Shown here: one piece after another, positions 10,501-23,860 of the stretch | Layout: each line of letters opens with the position of its first letter | How positions within the stretch are numbered: the first letter of the stretch is position 1 | Source of the DNA: Clavelina lepadiformis | Taxonomy: Eukaryota > Chordata > Ascidiacea > Aplousobranchia > Clavelinidae | Assembly: GCF_947623445.1 (NCBI RefSeq) | Contig: NC_135247.1 | Span: forward strand, 6,388,501 to 6,452,500 | Direction: 5' to 3' | DNA: 64,000 nucleotides | Program-made: the position numbers and the translations under genes | The notes under the pieces: model-generated | What the model was told of the DNA's origin: nothing | Database searches by the model: none | Seen by the model: the letters and a program-made list of their open reading frames with translations, nothing else

Positions 10501-13500
10501 TTTTGCGTATTCAGTGTTTCACCTATTTTCAAATTTGACCTTTACTTTATGTATGAAAGATACATATTACATATTATGTTAACATGGTTTAGTGATTTTG
10601 CATTTTCACACTTTTCGTATAGACTGCCATCTACTACAATACCTAAACCAGAACCGAAACCACAGCCAGCTAAACGATCATCGCATAATGCTATTGAAAA
10701 ACGATACAGGTTGTGGCACTGTGATTGCCAAAATGCACATAATATTTTCATATTTTTGGTGCTGTTTTGTATGAGAAATACATGCTGTGTGTATTATCTG
10801 TATTTACATTATTAGGTTTTATTTTGTAGATCATCTATTAATGACAAGATAATTGAACTGAAGGACTTGTTGATTGGTTCTGATTCTAAGTTGAATAAAG
10901 CTGCAGTACTGAAGAAGGCGATTGATTACATCAAATTCCTGACTAACGCCAATCGCAGACTAAAGATGGAAAACCAACTGTTGAAGAAGCACTTGACATC
11001 AAATGAAAAACGTAATATTTTCTCACATCTCCTTTTTTCTTTGTTGTGAAATGTATTCACTAATGTTAACAGTTTTCAATAGTAACCGTGCGAGATTTGG
11101 TGAAGAATGACATAAGTGTATTGGATGAAACTGTGTTTGATCCCCACATGGAATGTCTTCCAACCCCACCTCATTCCGATCCAGATTCCCCGCAATCTTC
11201 TTCGATGCAAGATCTGGACAGTCCACAGATGATAGATGAATTTATCACAGCAAATGAAGTTGAGGTGGCAATTTTGTTTTTATGTTTATTGTTAATACTT
11301 GAAATGTAAAATGCAAGGTAATGTTTAATTTGACACAGCAGACTGCCTCTCAAGCAAATACAACCATCACTCAAGGCATTGACAGAAATCGTGTTCTTCT
11401 AAGCGTCTTTATGTTCACCTGCTTATTTTTCAACCCTGCAAACTCAATCATCAGTGCTCTCACACCTAGCGTGGGCAATCTTGAAGGAAGTGAACATATT
11501 TCTGGACGTAAGTTAGCAATTTGAATTAAATTTTCTCTTGTATCTAACCTGCTACTGGGTTGATGAAACCTAGCACTGTTATCCAACTTTCTTCGGTTAT
11601 TTTCATGATATCAAACTTGTTTATCCAGGTCGGACAATACTTGGCATTGACATTGAAACTTTATCACCTTCATATGGTTGGTGGGATTGGGTTTTTCCAA
11701 CTTTGCTTACTTGGTTCATCAACGGCTTTATTTCACTTGCTGTTTTATGGCGGTTGCTTGTTTCGTGGGAACCGGTTACAAAAGCACACTCTAAGTCCTC
11801 GGCAAGCCATTGGCATCACAGGAAGTTGGCAGAAATATGCATAGACAAGGTGATTTGTAATATTTAGAAATATTGTTGAAGTTCAAGTTTGTGTAAGGAG
11901 TAAATGAATGAATTACAATGTGTTCTGCATTATATACTGATGTAAAAGTTTTGTTCTGCACAAACAGGGAGATTTTGCTTCAGCAAATAGCCATTTGCGA
12001 CGGAGCTTAGTAGCAGTTGGTAGACCCCTCCCTACATCCCGTTTTGATCAATGGTGTTCTGTGGTTTGGAATATGTTCCGCCTTGTGCTTGGAATCGTTA
12101 AGCTTGGCCCTTGGCTTGCACGAAGAAAGTGCAATTTATCAGTACGAAATTCAGCTCGTGATGCTGCACAGGTTTATCACAGACTTGACCAACTGCAATT
12201 GACAGGTATGGTAGATGCATGAGGTAATTCTTGATGTAAAGCCAAAGCACTTCCAGCCACAAAAATTAATACACAAATCATTTTCTTCTGCCCAACATTG
12301 GTGTTTTTTTTGTAAGTGGTTGATTTTTCTTATCCAGGCAAAATTTCTTCATCAAGGGTGATGGGAATTGTTTACTCTCTAAATGCAATAAACATGTGCG
12401 AGGTGGCAGGATGGAACACCACACCACCTGATGTTGCTGCCAGAATCTATGCCACTGCAGCGCTACGTTTCAAGCAAGATACTCCCGCTATACTACATTT
12501 CATCTTTGTAAGTTTACGTTTTTGCAAGTGTTGTTTTGAGCATAAATCACTGTGATTGTTTTTACAAATCTAACTTCTGTTCATTGCAGAGATATTTTCT
12601 GATCCAGTCTCGCAGTGTCATCAATGCCCATACTGACTGCGTTGAGAATTTAAGATGGATTTGCAATTCAAGAGGACACAGATTCATTGTGGATGAAAGT
12701 TGGACTTTTGATGGGATAGTGACTGATCAGCGAGATAATATGTTTGAGTTTTCTCACATATCTGATCCCAGTAAGCGGTGCAAGACAATTCATGTTTTTC
12801 ATAAAGTGCAGCAGATAATTATTTGTTCATAATGGGATTTTCATTTTGCTAACCCCTTTTTACAGCGGATCCTCTTGCTCATGTTGCTTTCCACTTCCGC
12901 AAGCATCTCCTGCGGTCTGCGCTTTACTCCCTCATCAACCCAGTAACGATGAATGACGATGATGTCATTGTCCCATCACTAATGAGAAAGAAATGGTCGA
13001 ACCCATTTTATGTGGCACAGGAACAGCTACAATTGTTTGATGAGGCAAATGAAGGTAACCATTGCTGCAGGAATCAATTGAACTTGTAATCTTACAATAT
13101 GTTCTTACATCAGTGGTTGATGATGTTAACACGAAGTCACTTTTTTGAGTGCATTGTATCGGGCTCTGTCTGATCACAGATTTTGAGGTCGTTGAAGAGG
13201 AAGATATGGCAGAGAGCAAATTCTGGTGGGCTGCTGCAATGATCTCTTCTCGATGGTTGGTTTGCGACAATGACGGTGCATCTGACCTCTTTCAGTATAT
13301 TGAAAGACCATCAAAGTCACTAGCAACGTCCAAGTAGGGATGCATTTGTTATAGAGTCACCATGACTTGATTGTCCAATCATTATGGATTCAAAACGTGG
13401 GAAACTTAAGGTATAAAATAGATATCGCTGATTTGCAGGAATCCATTGCCAAGAGCGCTGATGTGGTCACTTGTAGCCAGAAGAGACTTTTTGCTTCTCC

Positions 13501-14657
13501 AAGAGGAATTGAAAGATGATCCAAGATTCACTGATCAACTTGCTGCGTCCTTCAGCATCATTTTGCAGAGATGCAACCAGGCGTCTCGGTTGCTGAAAGA
13601 CAGCCTTATGTGTCCGCAAAACAACGAGCTCACTGCTCTTGTACGTTTTTTCTTGCTTTGTTTTGGCAAAAGTTATTAGTTTTTTTAGATAGTTTTTTAA
13701 TTGGTTTTCCAGTCTGCATATTCTTCTTGCTGCTGTCGAAAGTGCATTGTAGTTGCATTGCACGTGGCTTAGTGTGACGCGCAATGTTATTGCAGTGCAA
13801 CATCGACTACATGCACATACTGCGGAAAGAGCTGTAATTAATACTGAAGGATATAACCATTGCATAGTACTACATGCGCAGTCAGCGTGTTCAGTTTGTT
13901 AAATTTACTACGATAACAGCCCGTTCTCAATAGAAATTTCTTTGGATATTGCAGGCTTTCCAAGCGACAGCTTGTGAGTGGCTGCTCACAACGCGTGCTG
14001 AACTGTGGGAATGCACGGGAGGCTCAATTGAACAGAGAGCTCCACTTGACCAGATTTCAGGGTTTGATGCTAACATTCACTTGATGCGAATGATCGCTCA
14101 TGAACTGCCGTCAATGTCATGTAAAGTGAGTTGACTGCACTGATGCATGATTTTTTGCTATTACAATTAGTATTTGTTTGGGATAAGGCTAACACGTACC
14201 TTTCTCAGCATTCATTTACTTAGTCTTTTCAATCCAATTGGGTTCCTCCACAGGTGCATTTACATGAAGCGACACTACGCATGATGGCTGGAGCAAACCC
14301 CATCAAGACCTATCACATACTGGAAAGAAGTTTGCGCAAAAGACGAACTCCTAAATGTGAGTGCTGAATCCACTTCGAACTGTTCGAAGCTACTGGTGGT
14401 TGATCAAGAAAAATTTGTTTTCAGCTGAAGATGAGGAATCAAGTTCTCCTGAAGTTGGAGAAAGAGAAAGAGTGTCAGCTCTTGCACTTGCAACGCGACA
14501 TCTGCCCTCATCCATGTTCTCTGCTCCTGGACAGAGGATTGGAATGATCAAGGATGCAATCCTCTCCATGGATAAGCTCGGTGACAAGAAAGGAGCTGAT
14601 GAATGCCGAAGGATGCTGCTAAAACTTGGAGACTCTTCCTCTGTTTCTGCACGATGA
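7518..14657 (+). CDS. SREBF: sterol regulatory element-binding protein (SREBP)
   Basis: ER membrane-bound transcription factor released by S1P/S2P to activate lipid genes. Exons: 7518-7704, 8925-9157, 9272-9382, 9847-9966, 10055-10279, 10357-10439, 10623-10709, 10830-11011, 11083-11264, 11339-11507, 11629-11849, 11968-12205, 12338-12507, 12590-12770, 12866-13054, 13180-13333, 13439-13640, 13955-14125, 14254-14356, 14425-14657. All phases agree, giving 1146 residues. Acidic N-terminus (1-62); Pro/Gln-rich linker; bHLH from R338 with H341, E345, R349 and the SREBP-specific Tyr348; leucine zipper to about 405; DRNRVL (485-490) plus Asn502-Pro503 in membrane helix 1 (S2P requirements); lumenal RTIL (528-531) S1P site; helix 2 about 548-568; C-terminal SCAP-binding regulatory domain with well-conserved [14 protein letters not shown]. 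Vertebrate SREBPs are of similar length; one gene here versus two in vertebrates is expected for a tunicate. Confidence 0.96.
9626..9750 (+). repeat. 53-bp tandem repeat, about 2.3 copies, in an SREBP intron
   Basis: The start TTTTGTCAAAGTTGG recurs at 9626, 9679 and 9732, a period of 53 bp. The first two units are nearly identical; the third breaks off after TTGGC. It lies in the intron before the exon at 9847. Confidence 0.85.
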
Positions 14658-16133
14658 GAAGCAACGGACGTTTTAATTTTTCATGTACATTGTTATATTT
14701 TTGGCGTTTTTTGTATTTACTTGCAAGTAAAAATGATTTCCTTTACATCTGATGTAAATTTTTTGTGAAAGAGATTACAAAATACTCTCTTAACGACAAA
14801 AAGAATGGTAACAGATTGTTGTGGTCGTGGTTCAAAACGGTGTCCAGTTGAGTCGTAATCCTAGATCGCCCCTCAAATTGTTTTTTTATTTAAATCTAAA
14901 CTTTCAATCTACAATATTTAATATTAACATCACACATTATTCGAACATTCTAACAGAATCTTGAAAAACATTTGTGATACTAACGTATAGTCAAACAAGC
15001 TTAGTTTTCATTGAATGTTTGATCTTTCAAACTAATTTAACTGGTGCTAGAATATAAATGCATTGTCATTATCATCTGCATTGTGTGTAAATTTAGCAAG
15101 CAACCGTTTATGAATCGGTATTAAAGAATTACAAAGTTGGGCTACACAATTTTTGCAGGGCCTAAATTTTCCTTCAGCCCCAAGCCCCTATTGCGCTCTA
15201 CACGGCTGTCTTCGCAACCCCGTCTCCTGTTTTCCGCAGCAGTCTAACCTGCATACTTGTGTATGCAGTAAAAGCATTGTGGTGATTTGGATGTGAAAAG
15301 CCTAAGCCTGGTGCCATCACTATATAGTAACAGGCCTAAGTACGTAATTCAGCAACTTCCTTTTGAAAATAGTGTTGTTTTTTCGTTTTCGTAAATATCC
15401 AACGACAAACATCCATAATTATAATCGTTTATTCCGAAAGCAAAGATTGCCAACAATTTTGCAAAAGTGCAAGTTACAAATCGAGGGAATGCTTTACATA
15501 ACTCCACTTGATATTTCTATCAGTAATATATTATTGCTAATAATAGTGCTGATGTCGTTGGCGAGCACTTACAATAAAATAAACAAGGAAACCCGTACTA
15601 TTATCTCGCTGTTTTCAACTCGACCTGCATTTGGACAACATTCTATGTCGATATTTCAAGCACTAGAATATGAGTTGCCCAAACACCTTAACCAGCAGAG
15701 CTACTTTATCCGAGTAAGCATCAACGGTACTCAGGTGTTCAACGGATTTTATTAGGCAATGATCCGAATGAATATGATCATTTTAGTACTATGTATAAGA
15801 CTGTAAGGTGTAAAATGGTGTGGGATACTGCAGAAACGTGATGGTTTCGGTCAACAGCGGAAAAGGATTGCAAAACACTTAAAAATATCTTTTAATTTTT
15901 ATATTAAGATGAAGTACTCGAGTATGTCTATGTTGAGTACTTGGTAAGTTGGTATGCTCCAATAGTACTTGAATGTTTTGTTAAACTACGTACAGTTTTG
16001 TTAACTAAACTGGATAATTGTTATAGCTGTTATGTAGCCTGACTGCATGTAGGCTATTTGGGTAAAAAATTCAATTTGGCAAGCAAATTACAAAAATATA
16101 TCGATTAAGAAACGATTCTTGCCACAGGGTTCT
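14658..16133. other. convergent intergenic region between SREBP and synthetase A
   Basis: 3' ends of two convergent genes meet here. No clear AATAAA was found near either stop codon. A 130-codon open frame at 15363-15755 (+) has no recognisable domain and no splice or promoter context, so it is not called. Confidence 0.4.
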
Positions 16134-19100
16134 TTATAATTTCGATTTTTGCTCTTCTGCTCTAAGTTCTCGACGCAAAATTTTTCCGCTCAAACTCTTC
16201 GGAATGTAACTACGAAAGGCGACACCACCACGCAGCAGTTTGTATGTTGCAACTTTGCCTTGGAAGAATCATAAATTCTCTGTATAATCAACGCCGATTA
16301 CAAGAACATGGATGTTATGAAAGTTACTAACCTTGCATAAACCTCTGGACTTCTTCAGCAGTAAGCGTCTGATCCTTTTTAACAACAAACGCTTTAGGAA
16401 CTTCACCAGCTTCTCGATTTGGAATTCCAATCACGGCAACATCAGCTATATTAGGATGTTGCAACAGAACTTCCTCTAATTCCGCTGGAGCTACCTACAG
16501 ATCACATAGCTAGAATTTATATTTTAATAGTATTTTTTGTTCCAAGACTTGTGGATAAGTTATACCTGAAACCCTTTGTACTTGATGAGTTCTTTTATTC
16601 GATCTACGATATAAAAGCAACCAAATTTGTCGTAATGGCCAATATCTCCGGTATGAAACCAACCATCTCCAGTAATGCATTGGGTAGTAGCTTTTGGATT
16701 TTTGTAATAACCACGCATGACCTTTAGCAAGTTTAGTATTTATTAATACTTTTAATTGATTTGAACGTCGGTAAAAACATTTCTGTAACAATTAAATCAA
16801 CATATGTGTCAAAAATCTAACCTGTAAAGTTTTTACACAAATCTCTCCATCTTGGTTTTCACTCAGCTCTTGACCGGTTTTAACGTCGACAATCTAACAA
16901 CAATTTCGTTTTATTTCAATATACAAACTACAGCTTAACAGTACATTTGTAAAAACGGTATGCAATTGAAAAGTTAAATATCCTTTTCGTCAAAATGATA
17001 CCATATATGTCATCTACTCTATAAACGGATATTGGAATGTAATAAAAAGGTTCTCACGAGCCCGAGCTTTTAAGTTTAACGTTTGTAAATATACCTGAGC
17101 CTAGATCCAACGTATGACGTCATACAAAAAAATAAAGAAATTTGAATTTGAACAAAATTCTTTTACCGTTATACCATGGGCTATGTGCAGATCATACGTC
17201 CTTGATCAGACACGATGTCTGAAATGAAAGCATTTAACAAATACAGGAACCTAAACTAGAGACAGATTATGTCATGAACTCGCATATATAAGTTGTAGGT
17301 TCTTGAAATAAACGAACCAAACTTCCAACAATTAAGGCAATAACTGTGGACATAATTAACCTTATAGTGATTGAGAGCAAATTTTATAAAGCCAATACGT
17401 CTTTTAAGTTGCATTGAAAAGAGTTTCTGTAAACAACATATTTTTTGCTTATTTGCACAAAAAGTTGGGGTAGATCTGGGAGTGAAGTTCAGGTTCATGA
17501 GAACACTTAAAAATGATGAAACTCGAGCTCGTATTCGGCATATGCTTAATATTTTCATACATTAGACATTTTTAAGCACACCAAAAAAAAAACAGATCAA
17601 ACATCAGCCCAAAACCTTCATTAAAACGTTAGGTGCAGGTACTCCGATCGATTCTATAGGTATATGTGTGTCCATGGCAGCAGTGGTTACAACACCACAT
17701 TCTGTCAAGCCATATCCTGTATAAACAAAACATTCAAATATTTATATATAACATGTCATTTTTTGCAAACTTTTCTGTTTTAACTAAAAGCATTAGTAAA
17801 GTCTTTAAAGTTTTTTTTTGAGCAGTATATAAATCATACCTTGAAAAATTTCCACTTTGAGCCGTTTTCGTACCTGGTCAGCTACGTCAGCTGGTAAAGG
17901 TGCGGCACCACACAGGATTCGTTTTAGGGACGAAATGTCATATTTGGAAATCAAAGGGCTGTTGAAAATGGCCAGTACCATAGGCGGTACGGCGTTAAAC
18001 ACCGTTACCTACAAACAAAGTTAAACTACAATGAAAATTAATTCAAAAAATTTGCAAGCACATAATTTATGTCCTCAATAAAACTAAGCTTGCATTTAAC
18101 TTAATTAATAAGGGATTCCTACCTTAATCTTATAACGCTGTAATAAAGCCTAAGCTAACATAATAATCAAAATGCTATAGTTACGTAATGTCAGCAAATT
18201 TTTTCAACTTTATCCTATGAGGTTGGCTCGGTGGCAGAACGGTTAGCTGCTTTGCAAAAAAAATGCAAACCGGATTCGATTCCCACTTGCGCTATACCCT
18301 TGTAATCCCCTTGAGCACGGTATTAGCGAAGCTTGCTCATATATTCAGTGTTCCTGATGAACAGTTCTGAATCCGGACAATGCGGTATAAAAAATGGGTG
18401 TCTATCGAAACTTGAACGAAGACAAGTTCGGTAACCGGGGCTCGAGCGATGAGAAAATAAATTAAATTCAAGCGAAACAACTCTCCTCAGTTCGAGGACA
18501 AAAGTTGTGATACTATACCGAAAAATGCCAGGATTCACTAACTAACTCAAATTCTGAAAAACCATCCTCTAATAATAACTTGTATAACTCTAACATAGCT
18601 TATATGTATCAAGTTTTCATTTCGACGCTGGTATTTCTTGTGCATACTGTATAGGCTATGTAACCTAACTTTTTCTTAACCAGGAAACTTCCCGCTTGAC
18701 AGCTAGTCAATTAGCTCTTTGACCTCACTAACTTTTAATTGCATTTTCTTGTATAAAAACATCCATCTTACTTCTATAAAACCCAAACGTAACTGAAATC
18801 AACACTCGCCCAGTCGAGCGCAACACCACACCAAAACAAATTCCACGCAATGAGAAAATCAACGTGGAACGCTAAACACCAATTAGGCCCTAGGGCGGAC
18901 TTGGACAACTATCTAGTTGTCTAATTAGACTAATTAGAGCGAAATGCCGGTAATCTAATTCTAATCTAACTTGTGAAATGTTTCTATGCTCTAATTTTAA
19001 TTCTAATCTAATTTCTGGTTTTCCTGAAAATGCTTCTTTGTCCGCGGCGTTTTCCAGCAAGTGATACAAGAATATTCCTCGCGCAGGGAAAACCAGTGCC

Positions 19101-22100
19101 AAGCTGCCATTGCATTGCTTACACCGTACAATCATAGTAGTTATTGTGACGAATACTAGCCATAGTGACATAGTACCTTGTAGTCAGTTACGATATAATG
19201 CAGGTTGGCAACGCGGCAATGAATAGAGAGTAGGGTAGAGAGAGTAGAGCTTTACTGAAAGAAGCTTCAATACAGTCGACGAAAGAGCTCCTAAAATGAA
19301 AATCTTCCACTAAAGTCGATAGCTGCGAAAGACCTTCTAGTTTCGACCACAACCAGAACAGCAGCTCGTCTAACTCCGAAGAAAAAGAGATGGTTAACAC
19401 AGGCTTGTTCTCTTTCATGCCGTCAGCTACATCAAGAAAAAAGAGGAAGATTACTTCAGGTCTAACCAAGGAAAATATTCTAAGTGATAAAGTTGAAAGA
19501 TATTTCGCAGCAGAGCGTAAGAGCATGGATTGTGATGTTTTGAGTAACTGGAAAAGCGAAAATCGTTTTCCTCATCTCAAGGCCGCTGCTCGAGAACTCC
19601 TAGGCATGACTGCAACATCAGCTCCATCGGAAAGAGTTTTCAGCCATGCAGGATAACTGTATAGTGCGAAACGAGCCAAGCTTGGTGTACAGACATTTGT
19701 CATTCTCATGCTTATGAGAATGAACTCTGATTTGATATGAACTGAACTTGATTTTTGTTCTATTTCTTTCTAATTCGGAATTTAATTCAATTTCCAAGTT
19801 TTTGCGAATTCAGTAATTCTAATTCTAATCTAATTTGGAAAAAACTGTGTAGCTATAATTCTAATTCTAATCTAATTTGGAAAAGCTGAAAATTTTCTAG
19901 TTGTCCAACTCTGCCCTAGGGGCCGCGATGTGAGACGTCACAAAAGATCGACCAAAAACACGTGTACAAATAAATAAGTAAAATACAGCAGCACGTGAGC
20001 AAACCTAAAACCTGACAAGCATGCACACAAAAGACATAACGCGAACAAAAACAGGAGCTGACCCACACATTTAACCAAATCAAAATATAAGAGTGGTGTA
20101 AAAAAACAATACGATGGCTATAAAACGGGTGCATAAATATAATCCCGTGACATATATAGTGCCATAATTGCGGGTGCATGTATACCAACGAGTTTCCTTT
20201 TTTATCTATGATATATAATCTATATACTGTATAGATACCTTGTGCTTTTGGACGCTCGAGAAAAACGATTCCAAACTAAATCGTTTTTCAATTACAACTT
20301 TAGACCCTTGAAGCAGACCCAGAAATGGAAGCATGATACCATAAATATGGAACATTGGCACGACCAGATAAATGACATCGCGTTGGAAACTTCGGAAAGA
20401 GACTCTGCATAATAAAATGTACTGTAATTAAACACATGCTACAGCTGTTGGTTCAAGTGTATAATGTTGAACTGCCATGGTGGTCATTTAAACCAAACTA
20501 AACTCCTCACCGGGATATGGTGATCATAGCGATTATATTTTGCTGAGTGAGCATTACACCTTTCGGCATGCCAGTTGTGCCACTGGAGTAAGGAAGAAAG
20601 GCGAGGTCTTCCGAAGGATTTACTGATACGTCGTGTGGATAGTCTAATCAAATATTAGTTATGTATAAGCCAATCGAAAAACATATACATGGTTGTAGAA
20701 GTCCAATACTCATTTTTATGTAAGAATCCCTTCATAAAATAAATCGTAGAAAACTCAGGTCCAATCTTAAATTAAAAAAAACTTTTGCATAAAAGTGGCT
20801 TTCACCACCAGGCCTTATAGGCCCTTCGATGAACTTTGATTAAAACTTTATTTATTGCAAAACTTAACTAAAGCCTGAGTCACTACAAGCCCGATGCAAA
20901 TTGTCAAATGAAAAATGAATGTATTGGCAGACTAAAAAACAAACCTGACGAAAAATGTATGTAACTACACAAAGCGCTGCTTTAATTTAAAAACAACGTA
21001 GGCCTACGACATAATTTCTATAACATGTACGCACCTGCCATGTTAGCTCGTCCAATAAGATCGTGAACCGATTCACACTGCGAACATGACTCCACAGAAA
21101 ATATATGCTAAAACATACAAATGTTTGTCTTGAAAAAGTTATTTTATTTTTTAAAACGGTAATATAACCCAAAGCTGTTATACTACTATAATGAGTAATA
21201 CTATAATACTAATACTATTAATTATGGTATACACCTGATGAAGCAAACTTACTCTTTCGAAAGCTCGTGTAGAAGAATTATAAATTAAAAATAAAAGCCA
21301 AACCTATAGAGTTCCATCTTGTATTCTGTTTTTATATTTTATTATATACTGGTTAACTCGGTTCAGTCACCATTAGGTTCTTATACCATAATGAGTTAAC
21401 AATTTGTATGGTTTAACAATTTCGATAAACGCAATCAGAAACTATCATTTAACGGTAAATTAAATTATTACTTTAATTACAAGCAAACGAGTTTTGAATG
21501 AACATACTGTATATTTGTCCTTATTGAGTAGCCTAACCTGGAAGGAAAAGATAAATACAGTAAGTATAAATGAACGGTCAATATAATGTATTTAGTTCAC
21601 ATAAATCATTGTGTAGAAATAATTTTTTTTTACAGTGAGTCAAAACAACGACAGAACAGAGATGTTACTGTAATATAACAGTAGTGATATAGTTAGTATG
21701 ATATAGTAATAGCTTTTGTATAGAAGTACGATTATTTGGAAAGGAAAGGTGAGGATCGAGGCTGTTAATAGCGATTGTGAGCTTGGATTACTGATTTGTA
21801 AGAAAAACCATCCAATCTGCTTTGCTCAATGGTCCTTGATCGTAAAAGGGGGTGATTTTTGCCAATGTAGTTGGTATCCATTTCACATGAACATGAAAAA
21901 CTGCCGTACAACATTCGGCACAAAGTTTCTAGGTAGGCTGTACAAGATCTGTTGTTGAAGTAGTTCACATTGAACTGTGGGTATAGGCTAAAGTTTAGCT
22001 AAACACATTGTCATAAGTTAACTTTTAACTTTTTGCTTTTAAGTTGCTCATTGTTGTATTTTCAGGAACGTTTGGGAGCGTCGGGTTTATTTTCGCTGGT

Positions 22101-23860
22101 GCTGTTGTTAGCGCTAACATTTTGATGACAAGAATGAAACAACAGGTTGATGAAATATTTGCCTGTGGTAGATGTTTTAGAAATAAAAGGTTGATTTATA
22201 AATTATAAAGTGTATTTGTTGAACATCTGGCCCATGTATGATTAGTTAAGTATAAGCAGCAGGTCATTTCCAACTTGCTTGGCGCGTATACGTTTTCGGT
22301 TTAAAGTTGTAGTTTTTTCAAGGTCCATCAATTCGCTTGTATACAGTATTTTGTCTCTATAGTATAAACTTAAAGGAACCACGGATAGCAATTTCCAGAC
22401 ATACATACATTCGTGTCAAACGGAGAGGCGATTGCTGCCATTATTACCGGAGATATGACCAGCAATGATCGTAATAGTTTCTTTTAAAGGGACTTTGGTT
22501 AATTATTATTATTATGTATTGAAAAATAAAAGATAAAAAAGGGCTGTTCAAAGTGCGGTCAGCGGGCCAAAAACAGTCTTCACGAAAATTGTTTGTAGCC
22601 CTTAACCAGTCTTGCAATTAAGGTTGATGTAATTGAATCTTAATTTTTTGCAAGGATAGGCGTTTACTTCAACTTGGCTTCCCAGTTCGAACTGTCAAAA
22701 AGTCAGGAAATAAATATTTTGTCAGATTTGATAAGCTAAGGTTTACAACCAAGAATTTTATAACAGAAAGGTGAAGAATAACAGTTTGCAGCCCGCCAAG
22801 CCACAAGAATTGATAGTGTAATGTGAGCATGTGACCTAGTGTCCTAGTTAGCATTATACACAAAAACTTTGGACATTACAGTTGGGATAAAGCAATGTAA
22901 GTAGGCTACTGCGCAGTAAAGAAAACAATTTGTACAAGACGCGGCTGTATATAGAAGTAAACACAAGCAAAGTAAACATACCTATATAACGCTAATCTCA
23001 AAGATTAATGTTTAACTTTTACCTGCACAGAGTTGATGCCTTTAACAATTTCTCTCATTGCACCGCATTCTCCAGCATCAACAAATATCATTTTCGGAAG
23101 GGAATGTTGAAATTGTCGCCGAATTTCGTCTTAAGAAAATATTTAAATTTCATAAAATCATAATTTTAATATGCAGTGAGTTGAAGTTTCCCTCAAACAA
23201 CAACTTAAGCGGCCAAAATCGCTAAAGTTTTTATGTTGTATTTCGCCACCACAAGCTTTCCAAAGACGATGGCAATTATTTTTCTATAATTAAGAAACTA
23301 CGATGTCATAAAAGCTACGATCAGCGTGTTATAAACATACCACGAGTGTAATGAGGGTTGCAAGTTGTAACTGCAGCTCCGCATGCAACAGACGCGACTA
23401 CGATCAGTGGAAACTCTATACAGTTGGCAAAAGAAGTTGCTATCACATCGCCCTTGTTTAACCCGAGGCTTGCCAACGTGCTCGCCAATCTCACTCCCTT
23501 TTCTCGAATTTGCTTGTATGTGAAGAATTTTGAACTGTCAGCACTATCCACCTGTACATTTAGGAATAATGTTCATTAATGTAATTCTTTAATTTTACGA
23601 GTTATAATCCCTTTAAAAGCGCATCCAACTTACAGATAATTACAGAGAGGTGTTTTAGTCGATTTATGTAAAGCATCTATGTAGGCCACATTATAATTAA
23701 TCATATTCTGATCAAGTTCTACTGTTGAGGACTAGATAAACTTATAAATTGTTACCAATGCTACATCGTTGTCCTGTTGGCGCCCTAATCCGTCCAAAAG
23801 ATATTCAATCAAAGAAACTTTAGGTATTACAACATCAGGTAAAGGTCCTCTGATCACCAT
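16134..23860 (-). CDS. 4-coumarate-CoA ligase-like acyl-CoA synthetase A (peroxisomal)
   Basis: ANL-superfamily adenylating enzyme (acid + ATP + CoA to acyl-CoA), related to 4CL and beetle luciferase. Twelve exons, minus strand: 23756-23860, 23341-23551, 23023-23129, 21035-21107, 20511-20643, 20239-20404, 17840-18008, 17616-17716, 16822-16893, 16566-16721, 16333-16494, 16134-16258; about 526 residues. P-loop motif [11 protein letters not shown] (184-194), FHIYG, GYGLTE (322-327), WFHTGD (400-405) with Asp405, [10 protein letters not shown] hinge region (420-429), catalytic Lys511 in [11 protein letters not shown]. It ends ...KSKL, a canonical PTS1, so peroxisomal location is likely. Oddity: exon 16333-16494 is 162 nt whereas the same exon in B, C and D is 163 nt; the run at 16377-16380 lacks one base, shifting the frame, a real lesion or a homopolymer sequencing error. 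Substrate unknown. Confidence 0.9.
18217..18470 (+). repeat. tRNA-derived SINE in an intron of synthetase A
   Basis: A tRNA-like head with A box TGGCTCGGTGG (18224-18234) and B box GGATTCGATTCC (18272-18283) is followed by an unrelated tail ending near an A/T-rich GAAAATAAATTAAATT. The two boxes are spaced as in a Pol III type-2 promoter, but the arms do not fold into a proper tRNA, so it is a SINE and not a tRNA gene. Tail boundary is approximate. Confidence 0.7.
18888..19921 (+). mobile_element. hAT-type DNA transposon remnant with transposase dimerisation domain
   Basis: Inverted ends CTAGGGCGGACTTGGACAAC and GTTGTCCAACTCTGCCCTAG bound about 1 kb in the 2.2-kb intron of synthetase A. The plus-strand frame 19390-19656 reads '[20 protein letters not shown]' then '[14 protein letters not shown]', the hAT C-terminal dimerisation motif; after a stop the homology (AKRAKLG...) continues. 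Subterminal TTCTAATCTAATTT-type repeats occur near both ends in the same orientation. No clean 8-bp target duplication could be fixed. Most of the transposase is deleted. Confidence 0.75.
21231..21395 (+). mobile_element. Penelope pseudo-LTR fragment with hammerhead-like motif
   Basis: ACACCTGATGAAGC...TTTCGAAAGCTCGTGTAGAA matches the minus-strand end of the Penelope-like relic at 4455-4497, and the homology continues downstream (TCTGTTTTTATATTTTATTA...TAACTCGGTTCAG here; CCTGTTTTTTATTTTACTTT...TAACACGGTTCAG there). CTGATGA and GAAA are the conserved core boxes of hammerhead ribozymes, and ACAC/GTGT could close stem I. It lies in an intron of synthetase A. Confidence 0.55.

Noticed and set aside
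15363-15755. 130-codon plus-strand ORF between SREBP and synthetase A
   Set aside because: No recognisable domain, low-complexity hydrophobic start, no promoter or polyadenylation context; probably chance.
18222-18295. possible tRNA gene
   Set aside because: A and B boxes are present but the stems do not pair and a SINE tail follows, so it is a tRNA-derived SINE.
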